Assembly (NCBI GenBank): GCA_025331125.1
Contig: JAOALB010000186.1
Span: 1 to 64,000, forward strand
Direction: 5' to 3'
Origin: Mycogone perniciosa
Lineage: Eukaryota; Ascomycota; Sordariomycetes; Hypocreales; Hypocreaceae
Length of the DNA: 64,000 nt
Part shown: positions 1 to 11,784 of the stretch, piece by piece
Layout: the number at the start of each line of letters is the position of its first letter
How positions within the stretch are numbered: position 1 is the stretch's first letter
Made by a program: the position numbers and the translations under genes
The notes under the pieces: model-generated
The model's input: only the letters and a program-made list of their open reading frames with translations
Database searches by the model: none
What the model was told of the DNA's origin: nothing

Positions 1-440
1 CCCCGCCCCCCCCCCCCCCCCCCCCCCCTGTCATTCAGTCAGAAGAATTGTTCCTTGATTTTTTCTATTTTAGCTCCCCAAGAGCGGACCCTTTATTTAG
101 CCCTTGACACTGCTGCCCCTTTACACTCCCCTGGTAAGTGGGCGTCAGAAAACACCATCAGTCTTAACTGCACAATGCTATCGTGCTGGAAGTCACGCAT
201 CTGTGAGGCAAAAAGACTCTTGATTTCTCTATGTAAAGCTAGATCAAGACACGAATTTTTATGCTTGTCTGTTGAGTTGATTCTGCGCCTGATCGAGCTT
301 GTCAATGCGTCGAATTGAGCTCTTTTCGGTTGAATGAGCCTGTTGTTGGAACGCCCATGATTCGGTGGACAAATGCCGTGTCCAAACTGGGATTAATCCC
401 CATCACCCTCTTTTCCGCTAGTAACCGATCCAAATACCAG
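1..440. other. Gene-free left edge with poly-C run
   Basis: The first 28 bases are almost pure C (one G at position 5). The rest, up to the stop codon of the first gene, has no convincing coding sequence; the short open frames here lack recognisable motifs. The homopolymer may be a natural poly-C tract or an assembly edge. Confidence 0.5.
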
Positions 441-893
441 CTACTGTCCGCATATGTAGCTATAGCAGACGAGGTTATCGCTGTAGCTGGTTGACAGTGT
501 GGTGGCCTTCCTGACACACCAATCAGAGGCTGAATTCTTGAAGCAAGTTCCCTGGAGACTTCCATCACCACCATGCACATAGAACTCGTAATGTCCCTTA
601 TCATCTCGATAATAAAAGTCCAATTGCCCCATTCCACAAAGTCCGGCCTTGAGAGAAAAGTTTTTCGAGTCAGGTTTTCCACTAGCAAGTGCCACCCCGC
701 GATCCGCATTTTCTTTCAATCCGCCGTAGCAATTGCAGTTAAGGTAGTTTGAAGGGCATGCGATGTACTGCGTGAACTTAATTGAAGGGAAATCGCTGAG
801 AGGATTCGTCCATTTATCGGCCGTTCCAATATGGAAGTTGGCCAAGCTTGGCAGTGGAAGAAGCAGCAGTACTAGCTCTAAAGAGAGACGCAT
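441..893 (-). CDS. Small secreted cysteine-rich protein (hypothetical)
   Basis: This gene encodes a 150-aa protein read from the ATG at 893. The frame stays open upstream to 1091, but that part looks like 5' leader. The chosen start gives a classic signal peptide: MRLSLE, a Leu-rich core, then an SLA cleavage site near residue 18. The mature part is about 130 aa with eight cysteines (ACPS, NCNC, LCG, TCF, WCV, VCY, ICG), enough for four disulfides, and ends in ICGQ. No family was recognised and no catalytic motif is visible. It is a single exon. The size, signal peptide and cysteine content resemble secreted effector-like or defence-like fungal proteins, but that is inference. It is the last gene before the RIP-decayed transposon block. 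Confidence 0.75.
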   Translation of the reverse strand: MRLSLELVLLLLPLPSLANFHIGTADKWTNPLSDFPSIKFTQYIACPSNYLNCNCYGGLKENADRGVALASGKPDSKNFSLKAGLCGMGQLDFYYRDDKGHYEFYVHGGDGSLQGTCFKNSASDWCVRKATTLSTSYSDNLVCYSYICGQ

Positions 894-1020
894 TTTGATT
901 GCGTAAAATGGAATTGAGTGATAAAGATGATTTGTAGTTGGAGATTGTTGAAGTTGAAAGTTGTTGAAGAAGGCAATAGAGAATAGTGACCAAGAGAGAA
1001 GTCGTGCATACTTATACTTT

Positions 1021-1028
1021 TTTATATA
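1021..1028 (-). promoter_or_regulatory. TATA-like box of the secreted protein gene
   Basis: On the minus strand this reads TATATAAA, about 130 bp upstream of the chosen ATG at 893. It also supports the downstream ATG, since the upstream in-frame ATG (1091) lies on the wrong side of it. Confidence 0.45.
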
Positions 1029-1099
1029 GTAAATCAAGGCATTACCGATCTTATTCTTAGTAATTGTTGTCAGGATGGCGATCCCTTCCATTTTCTGTT

Positions 1100-4054
1100 T
1101 CTTTCCTATTTAGGTAAACTTCTAGTTGAAATGAAATAGAAATGGAATGGATCGCCAGCCTACTCCGTAATTGTCATGGACTTAGGATAGCGATGTATTG
1201 CGTTACAGGAAACCAGCCAAAAGAAGGCCAGCCCCTGTAAGAGGGATCAAATATCCTTACCCCAGGGGTCTCTCTACACTAAAGAGAATGTGTATATTAA
1301 GGGGCTGGCGTAGAAATAGTATTACTAATGTATATATATACTCAATATTACTCTATTACTAATAAATTCCAGGTATATTACTCTATAGTTAACAGTAATT
1401 TTCATAGTTTATAGCATCATATTAAGTATTTACTATATAGTAATAAATAAAATAATTGTGCTATTAATAGTCTTAATTTATATAAGCATTTTTCTTTATC
1501 TGTTTATTAATTATTTACATACAGCCTTTTAATTTATGTTATTCCCTACCCCTTATTATAACAGTATTTTCTTAGTTATTATAGCTTTCTTTTAGCCTCT
1601 TAATATTTATTACCTTTATTTACGTTATATTAACAATCTATAAACCATAGTAATATTCGTCCAACCAACTATTTCTTAGGCTATAAATTCTATAAATCTA
1701 AAGCATTATATAATATATATAAATAAATAACCTTATATACTATATTACACCAAAGTAATAGGATATAGAAAAGGCTGGTATGAGGTTTACTAGCAATTTA
1801 AGTACTAACTAAATTTTTAATGTTACTAGTAGTCTGCCTTAGAGGCAGATCAATATAGATATCTTCTCAGAAATAGGCAGTAAGGCCGATTCTCCTAAAT
1901 ATACTAAGGCGCTACTATGTAAGCAATATTATATAAGTGGCATATACTAGTAACCTTGGCAATCCTGCATATACTACCTTTCTCTTAAATCCTTCAGGGT
2001 GTATATGGTATAGGACCATGCTAGCCTGCGGGGACACTGACTTTTAAATGCTCTGTACAGAGTACATTCCAGTATATAATCGTTGGAGCCCCGGCGTTTC
2101 CGGTTTTCTATCACTTCTAATACTGGTACTAGTACCTTTACTGCTAGAAACCGTTAGCGCGTAATCTAGGCCTTATATGGTATAGCTGTACCCCTATGTT
2201 TGGAATTTGAGTGGTTGCTCTGGCGAGTTACTAGGGAGAATTAGCTAAGTTTCCTGCCTGGTGCTCTAACTGCAGTAAGCGCAATATTGTAGGTAAAACC
2301 TCTATAGCTAATATCCAGAAGGCTAGGTTGGGAGATCATAGTAGTCTGTACTCCGTACTACTACTGCAATTATAGATGCTGAAAGTACTCTGTAGTTATG
2401 TTTCGATGTATACTCCTGTACTGGAAGGGCAGTTTGCCGATCCTGGCGCCAGACTATTTACGGTAGTTAACTAGTATTTGGCGCAGTATGGAGGATCAAT
2501 GTTTGTGATTAGCTCACAATATCTACTAATAATCCTCGCTGTTCCGTACCAACATACTTTTACTCCGAAAATTGTTTGTGCAAGATCCAGCAAGAGCATT
2601 GACTGGAACGTGGAATATGGCCATCCATAACAATCAGGTCCAACCAATCACTTTGACTTATTGAGCTATCGTCAGACCAATACTTGGAAATATAGGAAAG
2701 AAAGGAGACACATAAAGTAGTGGAGGACTTACACAGCTGTCATCTACGGAGTACGGAGTATAGCGCATAAGCACGTTGACTGTTACGCCGTCGCATAATA
2801 TTAGTGGTAGTAGATATTCGGATGATGAAGGGGCATCAGGGGTAGATAGCGCGGATAGGCCAAGACTATATCGAATTTTCCATGGCTTATTAATAAAGTG
2901 TCTTGAACAGTATTCGTGAGAAGGTCTCTTGCTAAGAGGCGTATGATAGTTGAGAAAAAACGTGAGGATATATGTCGCAGTTGAATGATGACTCGCCGAG
3001 TTTCCATGTTTTAAGAGGCAAGCAAAACTCGTTTCGAGGCACCGTTATTAAGCTGCCATTAAACGCCACCACGGGATAGGCGTTAAAAGTAATAATCCTA
3101 TGGTCCAGCTAGGTTCGCCAGAGCTTTGACATATCACCATCAAGATTTACTGGCTGAGCGATAATCGACAAGGTCGTTAGCGGCTGGGAGGCCTAGTGGA
3201 GGCGATACGAGTACTCGTAGGCAGGGGGGAAGTAGTGGGGACAAAGTACTAGTTTAATACAATCCGACTATTCTTACCTACGAGCCGCAGGGGTGTTTTT
3301 CGTCAGAGAAGTTTGTCTCGCAATTGTGACAGCGCTGATGCCACACTAACAAACGTAAAGTAATAGTTTTCGGGGCCTGTCGGAGTTGCCAAGCCGCTAC
3401 CAGAGTGACCAAAAACAGGGCCCGGCCTGCTAGGTGCTTATATGGGAACATGGCAAGGTTTATATGCGGGGGGACAGTCATATAGTAAATACCTAAGCGA
3501 ACCTTGAGATGATTTGTTGGAGGTAACTGAGGGCATTCTTTCGCTCCCAGGGCAAAGGGAAACTATAGTCCTCCCATTTACGCCTAAAAAACGCTGTATC
3601 GACAATAAACGTATTAAAACTGATGTCCCTAGATTTAATTTTAGTTTTAATATAAGACCTAGCGTCTCTCTCTTTTTAAAAGGGACTTAAAAGGCCTCTC
3701 TTCCTCCCTTTAAAGTAGGCCAATAAAAGCCTTTACCTTTATAAATAAAAAGCAATTAAATATAGCACTTAAAATCTTTATTTAAATTAAAGAAATTAAC
3801 TTAATTTAAAGGGCTAGGCAGGAAGTATTACTTTTAGTAGCCTAAACTATTAATAACTGTCTAGCTAAATATTAAAGAAAGTATTATCTTTTAGCGGCTA
3901 TACTAGTAAGTAAAGCCTTTTTTAATACCTTTAAAAACCTCTTTTTTTAAAGGCCTTTATAGACCTTGAAAAATAAAGCAGGAACCTTCCTTTTACTTAA
4001 CTATTAACTATTTAATTAGTTAGTAAAAAGCTTTATTAAAATAATAAACAATAG
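1100..4054. other. Gene-free border of the transposon block
   Basis: No gene is supported. 1310-1760 and 3590-4054 are strongly AT-rich with TA-rich runs like the retroelement block. 1760-3590 is closer to average composition and carries TACGGAGTA-type motifs (1161, 2349, doubled at 2745-2760) and a 14-bp palindrome TACGAGTACTCGTA at 3206-3219. Open frames at 2801-3007 and 3278-3481 have no family features. Confidence 0.5.
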
Positions 4055-4544
4055 TGTCACGACCCAACCATATCAAAGACCTAGTTACAGGATCACGGCA
4101 GAATATCGGAACCTTTAACTAATCACCAATAGATTATAGCTATATGTTATAACCTGACCCTCTTATAGCTATATAAAGGGTTTAAGGCGGTATATACCCC
4201 GGAAGAACAACAGAACGACCGTCCAATTAAGAAGGATTACTCGGATTACTGTAAACTATAAATTACTTAGATTATAGAATATAAGCCAAGGTGATTTAAT
4301 ATAACCGTAATCTATATATAATCTAAATACATTTACTATATATCTCCTTTATATATAAAACTAGATAAGTTACGATTATTTAATATAGTTATTTAGATAG
4401 TTGTTAATATAATCATTTACCTGAACTACCTGTTTTATAGAATAGTAATTATATTACCCTGCTTAGTATTTATTTTTAACCTTTCTATTAATATAAACCT
4501 ATAAACTTTGGTTTAACTGTTAAAAATTAACCTAGATTGTTATA
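4055..4544 (+). repeat. 5' LTR of the chromovirus
   Basis: It starts TGTCACGACCC and ends near GATTGTTATA. The shared portions (for example AATATCGGAACCTTTAACTA) recur in the 3' LTR. This copy is about 100 bp longer than the 3' LTR, with extra sequence in the middle. Confidence 0.8.
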
Positions 4545-5631
4545 TGTTAATAACTTTTGTTTAAAAGGCCACTAAGAATCTTAAGCAATATTGCAAGTAT
4601 ATCCGCTGCAGTATCCTCTTTTTACACTCTACCCTCTATTTTACCTCCTCGCTAAGGGAAGGATAATAATAGAGATAATAATATAAGTAAAAGTGAAAAT
4701 AAAGATAAAATCAATAAAACAGAATAACTTTATATTTATATAAAGGAAGCCTTTTAATAAATAAAAGCTAATTATATAAAATAAAAATAATACTATTAAT
4801 ATTTAATTACTAAAAATACTAGACTTTAATAAATAATTTACTAACAGTAAGCAATTATTATAAACTTATAGAACTAGGCTTTACCTGCTTTAAACTTTAT
4901 AGTAAACTATAAAGGGAATTAACCTTTAAAGGACTTAAAAGAGTTACTTAAAATGCAGCCCTTTAAACCCTTTAATAAAAGTACTATAATACTTTAATTA
5001 TTTTTTACTTAATTATATAACTATTTTATTTACTTTTTAACTAGCTTTAATATAAAGACTAGTAAAGTCTTTTTAACTGTTAAATAATTTAAAGGAAATA
5101 CCTTAAAGTAGTTTAAATTTATTTAAAGGGATTTCTTTAATAATAAAAGTAAAGCTAATAAGTAAATATAGTTTATATTTGCTAGCTATAATCGATTTAA
5201 AGAAAAACTAAAAAATATCTTTAATAATATTAATAAAGAATATACTGCAGAAAATAAACTTATAAAGTTAGTCTAGAAAAGAAAATACTTTAACTATACT
5301 ATATACTTTAAAAACTATACTTTTAAAGTTAAATAAAGAAACTCTGCTTTTATTAAACACTTTTATAATAAACTTAAACTAAAAGTTAAAAGGGAAGCTT
5401 ATAAATTCTTTTGCAATAAAGGTATTACTAAATTTATTAAGAAATATATAAATGCAGATAATTTACTTTATAAACTTTATTTAGATATAAAGAAAAGATA
5501 ATAGTAATCTGGATAAATTTATAAATATTAAAGATATATAAATTAAAGCAAAAAGCAATAAAAATATATTACTAGCTTTAATAATAAAAGACCTAGTTAA
5601 ATAGATTTAAATACTATTTAAAAAGGAAAGG

Positions 5632-5690
5632 TAAAGGTTATCTATTATAACTGTAATAAACTAAAATATATTTTAAAGGACTATAAAGCT
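5632..5690 (+). pseudogene. Decayed gag zinc knuckle
   Basis: One frame reads YYNCNK followed by a spaced Y, ILKD and Y. This fits a CCHC knuckle whose Cys and His codons have changed to Tyr by G-to-A or C-to-T changes. It lies in the gag position, 1.1 kb inside the 5' LTR. Confidence 0.55.
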
Positions 5691-7254
5691 TTATAAAAGC
5701 CGACAATTAATAAACCTTAAAAGCCTGCACTAAAACTTAAACAAAAAGTCAATATAATTTTAAAAGCTATTAATTACGCATTACTTAACTAGACTATATA
5801 CTATAATAATAACTACCTTATTTATAAAACTAATAAAGATAAAAGCAGATAATACTTAAAATAACCTAGAAAGATATCTATAATAAATTAAAAGGGATAC
5901 TAGTTAAAACCTAAATCCTTAACTTTTAAAGATATTTTTAAAGAAGATAAAATAAATAGGTATTTACTATACCTAGACAGTTTAATAGAATGAAACCTAG
6001 ACTTTAATTATATAAAGTCAGATAAAGATAATAGTATCCTAGATAGAAAAATAGTCGCTATAATTAATTACCGATATTTTAATTAAATTACTACAGATAA
6101 TAAAAGATAAACTAGCAGCAGTAATTTTAATAATAAAAATAAAAATAACCTTTTATAATATAGACTATTACTAGATAGTGCTATACCTTTAAAACTAGAA
6201 AATATATTACCTATAAATAGTAACCTTAAGGGTAAACTAAATAAATATTACTTAAACTTAATTAAAAAGGTTACTATAGGTATACAGTAAAATAAAATAA
6301 ACCTATACCTATATAAACAGCTCTATATATAAAATGGAGTTAATAATAAAATAGCTGTTAAAGCTATTTTAATTGCTTTAGCTATATATAAAGAACCTGT
6401 ATATTTTTATATATAAAGAGACTATACTGCAAATAACTTTATTTATAAAAAGCATTACGCTATATCCTGGGTTATTTATATTATATATAAGTATATAATA
6501 TACTTTTAAGAAAAACTAAAGTATAATGCATTTTTAATTAAAATCCTATTTTACCTTATAGAATAGGTATAAGATTATAATACTTTTAAAGAATAGATTA
6601 TAACTATACGGTATTAAAACTTTAAGATTATTATTATTGAACTAGATACTGAAACTTTAAAGGAATGTCGTTAACTATAAGGACTTAAAGGCTGTAAGTT
6701 TAAAGGATACTATATTTACTGCCAGGAGAAATTAATAGAATAGCACTTCCGCTATAATAGAAGGTTTAAGTGTAATTGATAATACTATTTAGGATGTGAT
6801 AGCTTAAGGTGTATTATATATAAGCGAAGCAAGTTGCAGGACTAGCACTTGCAATAAGCTAACGGCACTTTATATTTATCGCTAAACTATATATACTATT
6901 AAAAGGATAAATGCGCTACCCACTTATAAGAAAAACTCTAAAAATAGCGAATATGGAGATATATAGGGTATAAACCTACCTTAAAAAATAGAGAGATTAA
7001 TTAGATTATAAGGGAGCTGCATTGAAACTAGTTTAACTTTATTACCTATAAAAGAACTGCCTATAATAGGAGAAGGTAGTATTTACTTTAAAAAACCTTA
7101 ATTAATTGCGAAATTTATATAAAGAGAAAAGAATTAAGAAATAATTAATATTATTTATAAAAGGGCTATAAACTAATAATTAATAAATTATATCTTTTAA
7201 AATATTAAATAATAAAATTAATAATAAGAATTTATTACATTTTAAGTTAAAGAT

Positions 7255-7420
7255 AATAGTTAAAGGATATTGGCTATATATATTAGTAGATAGCGGAATA
7301 ATAGGCAATTTTATTATATTTATAATTATAAATTGCCTGCAGTTACTTTAAAAAGAGAAAATTAAACTATATTAACTTTATTAAGCAAAAGAGGAGCCTT
7401 TATATATAATAATAGATAGG
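7255..7420 (+). pseudogene. Decayed retroviral-type aspartic protease
   Basis: The translation contains YILVDSGIIGNFI, matching the LVDSGATGNFI active-site motif of Gypsy proteases with RIP-type substitutions at the two residues after SG. The same stretch is found inverted near 28350-28480 in the truncated copy. Confidence 0.75.
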
Positions 7421-8148
7421 TTAAGCGAAAGATTAATTATCTTAAACTTAAAATCGCTAAATGTAAAGGAGTAGTTCTTTATAATATAATAAATATTAAT
7501 AAATATAATATTATTTTTAGTTATTTTTAATTAAAATGCAATAACTTTAATATTAACTAGGAAAATAACTAGCTTTATTAATGCAATAATAAAGCTTCTT
7601 TAGTAATTAAAACTATTAAAAAGGCTTTAACTGCAGGGTAGAAATTTTATATAAAACCTTTAAGTATATTAAAGAAAGGAATTAAAAAAGTTACTTTTAA
7701 TTTAATTATAGAAATAATCTACCTAAAAGTAAAATTTAAGTAAAGTAAAGGAAAAGATAAATAAATTTAAAGAATAATTGCTTTTTTATAAAAAGTATTT
7801 AATAATATTAATAAAATACTTAAAATAAAAAGCTTTAAAACAGCAGTATTATTAGAATAGCTATAGAAGATCTTTAAAAAATACTAGAAATATAATAAAT
7901 TATTTAAAGAAATATTTAATATAAAGCTATTAGAATATAGTTAACAAAACTGTATAATTATTTAAATAATATATTAACTAAAAGGTATATCTGACTTTTT
8001 TTATTAAAAGTAGGCTATTTTATTATATATATATTATAAAAAAAGGTAAATTATAATTAATTATAAATTACCGATAATTTAATAAAGCTACTATTAAAGA
8101 TAAAACCCTATTACTGTTAATTATAAAAGTACAGGATAGACTATATAA

Positions 8149-8640
8149 AAAAAAGTAATTTATAGCGCTAGATTTTAAAGGCGCTTATAACTTTATTTAA
8201 ATTAAAGAAAACTATAAATAAATAACTGCGTTTTAAATTAAATATAGTTTATTTAAATACTTAATTATACCTTTTAGTTTTATTAATACCTTTATAATAT
8301 TTTAAAAAACAATTAATAATATATTAAAAAAGTACCTTAATATCTTTATTGTTATTTACTTAAATAATTTTTTAATCTTTTTAAATACCTTTAAAGAATA
8401 TAAATTATATATCTATAAAGTATTATAAATACTATAAAATACTAAATTACTTATAGAATTAAAGAAATACTAGTTTTATATATAGAAAGTTACTTTTTTA
8501 AAGTATATTATTACCTTTAAAGAAATTTATATAAATTTATTAAAAGTATAAATAGTAAAAGACTAGCCTATACCTATAATAGTTAAAAAGTCTAAAGTTT
8601 TTTAAAATTTATTAACTACTATTAATTATTTATTAAAAAC
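8149..8640 (+). pseudogene. Decayed Gypsy reverse transcriptase
   Basis: One frame reads ALDFKGAYNFI, a stop, then IKENYK, a stop, ITAF, a stop, IKYSLFKYLIIPFSFINTF. This is the RT core surrounding the first catalytic Asp (LDFKGAYN) and the conserved Y-G-LFEYLVMPFGL-NAP segment, with stops at former Arg or Trp codons. Confidence 0.85.
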
Positions 8641-9589
8641 TATAAAAGTATTATATAAACTCTTTATAAACTTACTAAAAAAGATTAAAAGTTTTTATAG
8701 GTATTAAATATATAGGAAGCCTTTAATAAGCTTAAGCAGTTTATTTTAAAAAAACTTATATTTATTATATTTAACCTATTTAAGGAAATAGAAATTAAAA
8801 TAAATGCTTTTAACTTTACTATAAAAGCTTAGTTTAATTAAAAAATCAAAATAATAAACTATACTTTATTGCCTTTTATTTTTAAGTACTATATAGCGCA
8901 AAATTAAATTATTTAATATATAATAAAGAATTCCTTACTATTATTTTTGCATTTAAAGAATAGTAATACTATTTATTAAAAGGAATATATAAAGTTAAAG
9001 TATATATTAATTATAAGAATATTATATATTTTGCGATAGTTTAATAACTTTCTAAAAGGCAGATCCGCTATATAAAATACCTTTTAGAATTTAACTATAT
9101 TTTAATTTATTAAAAAAGATTTAAAATTAGATAAGCAGATATATTTAATAGATAAATTAACTATAATTAAAGAAATATTAAATATATTAGGCAGATATTA
9201 AAATAAACCTTTAAAAGATATTATTAATAAATAGCACTTTAAGCTATATATAAAGTATTTTATAATAATACTATACTTTAATATATTAAAGAGTATTATA
9301 TTACCTGGGATAATAATAGATTCCTAGGAGATATAAGGTTTAACGATAAAGGAATTTAATAATAAAATAGAAAGATTTAGATCCTAGATAGACTTTAAAA
9401 GAATATAATTATAGACGTTTATTAATATTTAATATATAGATATAAAGGTATTTATAAAACCTGTAAATAGGTTTAAAGGTATTTTAAGTTTTAAAGACTT
9501 AAGAAAATAGTATAAAATATTATTTTTTGCTGTATAATATATAGGATAGTTAAACCTTTAAAATATAAACTATACAGTAAACTTTAACC

Positions 9590-9990
9590 TTTACTAATAC
9601 TAGAATAACTATAAGAGTTGATTTTACTAGACTTTATTATTAAACTATTATTATTTATTAAACTAAAAATAAAGATTAAATATAATAGTATTTTAATAAT
9701 TATAGACTAATTTATTAAATACTTTTACTTCTTTTTATATAAAGAAATAATAAATGCAGAAATGCTAACTTATATATTTTTGCGATTTATTACAGCCAAC
9801 TATATAATTCCCGCCAAGATTATTTTTAATTAAAGATTAACCTTTATATTTAAATTCTAGTAAGTATTTATAGATTAGATATAAACTATAAGCTTAATAC
9901 TATATACTACCTATAAATAAATAGATAGATAAAATGCATTAATTAAGTTATTAAAGTTTATTTAAAAAGTTATATTAACTTTAATTAAAA
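9590..9990 (+). pseudogene. Decayed integrase core
   Basis: The translation shows LLDFIIKLL, YNSILIIIDQFIKYFYFF, then FLRFITANYIIPAKIIFN and, further on, ALYYIPINK. These line up with the Gypsy integrase elements DFIVKLP, D-ILVIVDRFTK, TANHGTPEKIISDR and AYHPQTDGQTER after RIP-type changes. Confidence 0.78.
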
Positions 9991-10573
9991 TAATTAAGTA
10001 AAGAAATTATTAATTATATAAATATTTTATAATAGCGATATCTTAAAGTTAACTAGACTTAGCTTTATATATATTAACTATAGCTTTACGCTAAATATAT
10101 ATAAAGCGCTAAAGAAAGGCTTATATATTAGTAAAGTATAAATTAAAGCTAAAGATATAAAGTAATTATATAAGGAAATGCAGGTATACCTTTTCTTTAT
10201 ATAAAAAAGAATAAAGAAGTATACCGATAAATATAAATTAAAGGGATTAATCTTTAAAGAGGGAGATATAGTTTACCTATACTATTATTTATTAAAGAAA
10301 AAAACTATAAATATTAAAATAATGCAATTAAGCAATAAATTAAATTTTAAAAAGTTTAGACTTTATTTAATTAAAAAGGTTATTTTAAAAGTTATTTATA
10401 AACTTATACTACTAGACAGTATTTAAATTTACTTAATATTCTATATTTTACTACTCGAGAAAGTATTATAAAATAAATTAAAAAGTAGACTAATTATACA
10501 TTTAATTAAGGTTTTAGGGGTTAAAGAAAAATATAAAGTTAAAGAAGTTAAAGCTATAAAAGTAGAAAATAAT

Positions 10574-10684
10574 TAATATTAATATTTAATTAAATGGAAA
10601 AACTATAAAGAAGAAGATAACTCTTAGGAACTTACCAAACACCTATTAAACGCTAAAAATAAACTTAAGCAGTTTTACTAGTCC
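10574..10684 (+). pseudogene. Decayed C-terminal chromodomain
   Basis: One frame reads YLIKWKNYKEEDNS, a stop, ELTKHLLNAKNKLKQFY. This is the chromodomain pattern YLVKWKGY-EEDNTWEP-LNA-LKQFY, with Trp converted to a stop. Chromodomains in chromovirus integrases are known to direct insertion towards heterochromatin. Confidence 0.85.
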
Positions 10685-11395
10685 CTAGGACTAGGGGACC
10701 TAAATCTGTAAAATTATCGCTAAGCCTTAAAGAAGCTTAATTTACTTTAGTAGGCACCCCTAGCGACTAAAGATTAATTATTACCTCCGCCTCTTAAATG
10801 GATAAAGAGGACAGTACACTATTCTTTTTATCTAGACTTTATAGCCCCTATTTAAAAAGTTTAGTATATTGCTTATATACTTTCTTTTTAATACGCCGAA
10901 TATAGTTTAAATGCCTCGCGGCCGTTATAATCTGCAATTAAAGCTCTGCTAGACGAGAATAAAGACCCTCTAGCTTCTTACTTAGTTTATCTTTTTCTAG
11001 CTTAAGCTTTTTCTGCTATTTAAATATACACGTAACTAGAAAAGTTAATAGAAAGGCATAAAGGAGAGGAAAAAACAGGAGCGCATAAAATAAAGCAATT
11101 AAGACCTTATTGCAGGAATAGCTTTAATATATATATTTACTATACCTTGAAAAGTTATTTATTATTTAATAGACTAATTTCTTTTAAAAGTAAAAAGTGT
11201 AAAGTATATTAGTGGGATTGCCTTTAAAAAGAATTAAAGAAGTAAGTAAAATACACTTATTAGATTTATAAGCGCAAGGTTTAGTAATATAATTTATTAT
11301 AATATTAGTATAGGAAAAGTAAAAAGAATAAATAAATAAAACTTATAAAGGAACTAATAGGTTTTAAAGATAAAATTAATAAAAGGGGGATATTA

Positions 11396-11784
11396 TATTA
11401 TAACCTAATTATATTAAAAACCTAGTTATAGGATTATAGTAAAATATCGGAACCTTTAACTAATTACGAATAGCTTATAGCTATAAGCATAATCTTATAA
11501 AAGGGATTACTATATAAAACTATAATCCTAAATTAATAGGATCACTATAATTTAAACGATTTAAGTATATTTATTATATATCTCTTTTATATATATATAG
11601 CTGGCTTATTATTTATTTAATATAGTTATTTAAATAGTTATTAATATAATTGTATTTACTAGAACCACCTATTTTATAGAATTATAACTATATTACCCTA
11701 TTTAATATTTATCCCTAACCTCTCTATTAATATAAACCCTGCAAACCATAGTTTAACTGTTAAGAGTTAACCTAGATTATTACA
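11396..11784 (+). repeat. 3' LTR of the chromovirus
   Basis: It begins TATTATAACCT, the C-to-T and G-to-A version of the TGTCACGACCC start of the 5' LTR, directly after the purine tract plus five bases. It ends near GATTATTACA. Confidence 0.78.

Larger units (their letters stand above)
4055..11784 (+). mobile_element. RIP-decayed Ty3/Gypsy chromovirus
   Basis: This is a 7.7-kb LTR retrotransposon on the plus strand. It is bounded by related terminal repeats at 4055-4544 and 11396-11784. A purine-rich tract (AAAAGGGGGA, 11381-11390) sits just before the 3' LTR. Domain order from 5' to 3' is a gag zinc knuckle, an aspartic protease, an RT, an integrase and a C-terminal chromodomain. That order, with the chromodomain, places it among chromoviruses. 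Every reading frame is riddled with TAA and TAG codons where Gln, Arg or Trp are expected, and LTR differences are mostly C/T and G/A, as RIP produces. It cannot be autonomous. No matching target duplication was found (AATAG before, TTAAT after). Confidence 0.88.

Noticed and set aside
441..1091. 216-aa version of the first secreted protein
   Set aside because: It would bury the signal peptide at residue 67 and start upstream of the TATA-like box.
4055..11784. Endogenous viral element rather than retrotransposon
   Set aside because: Domain order and chromodomain fit a Ty3/Gypsy chromovirus; no envelope-like frame was found.
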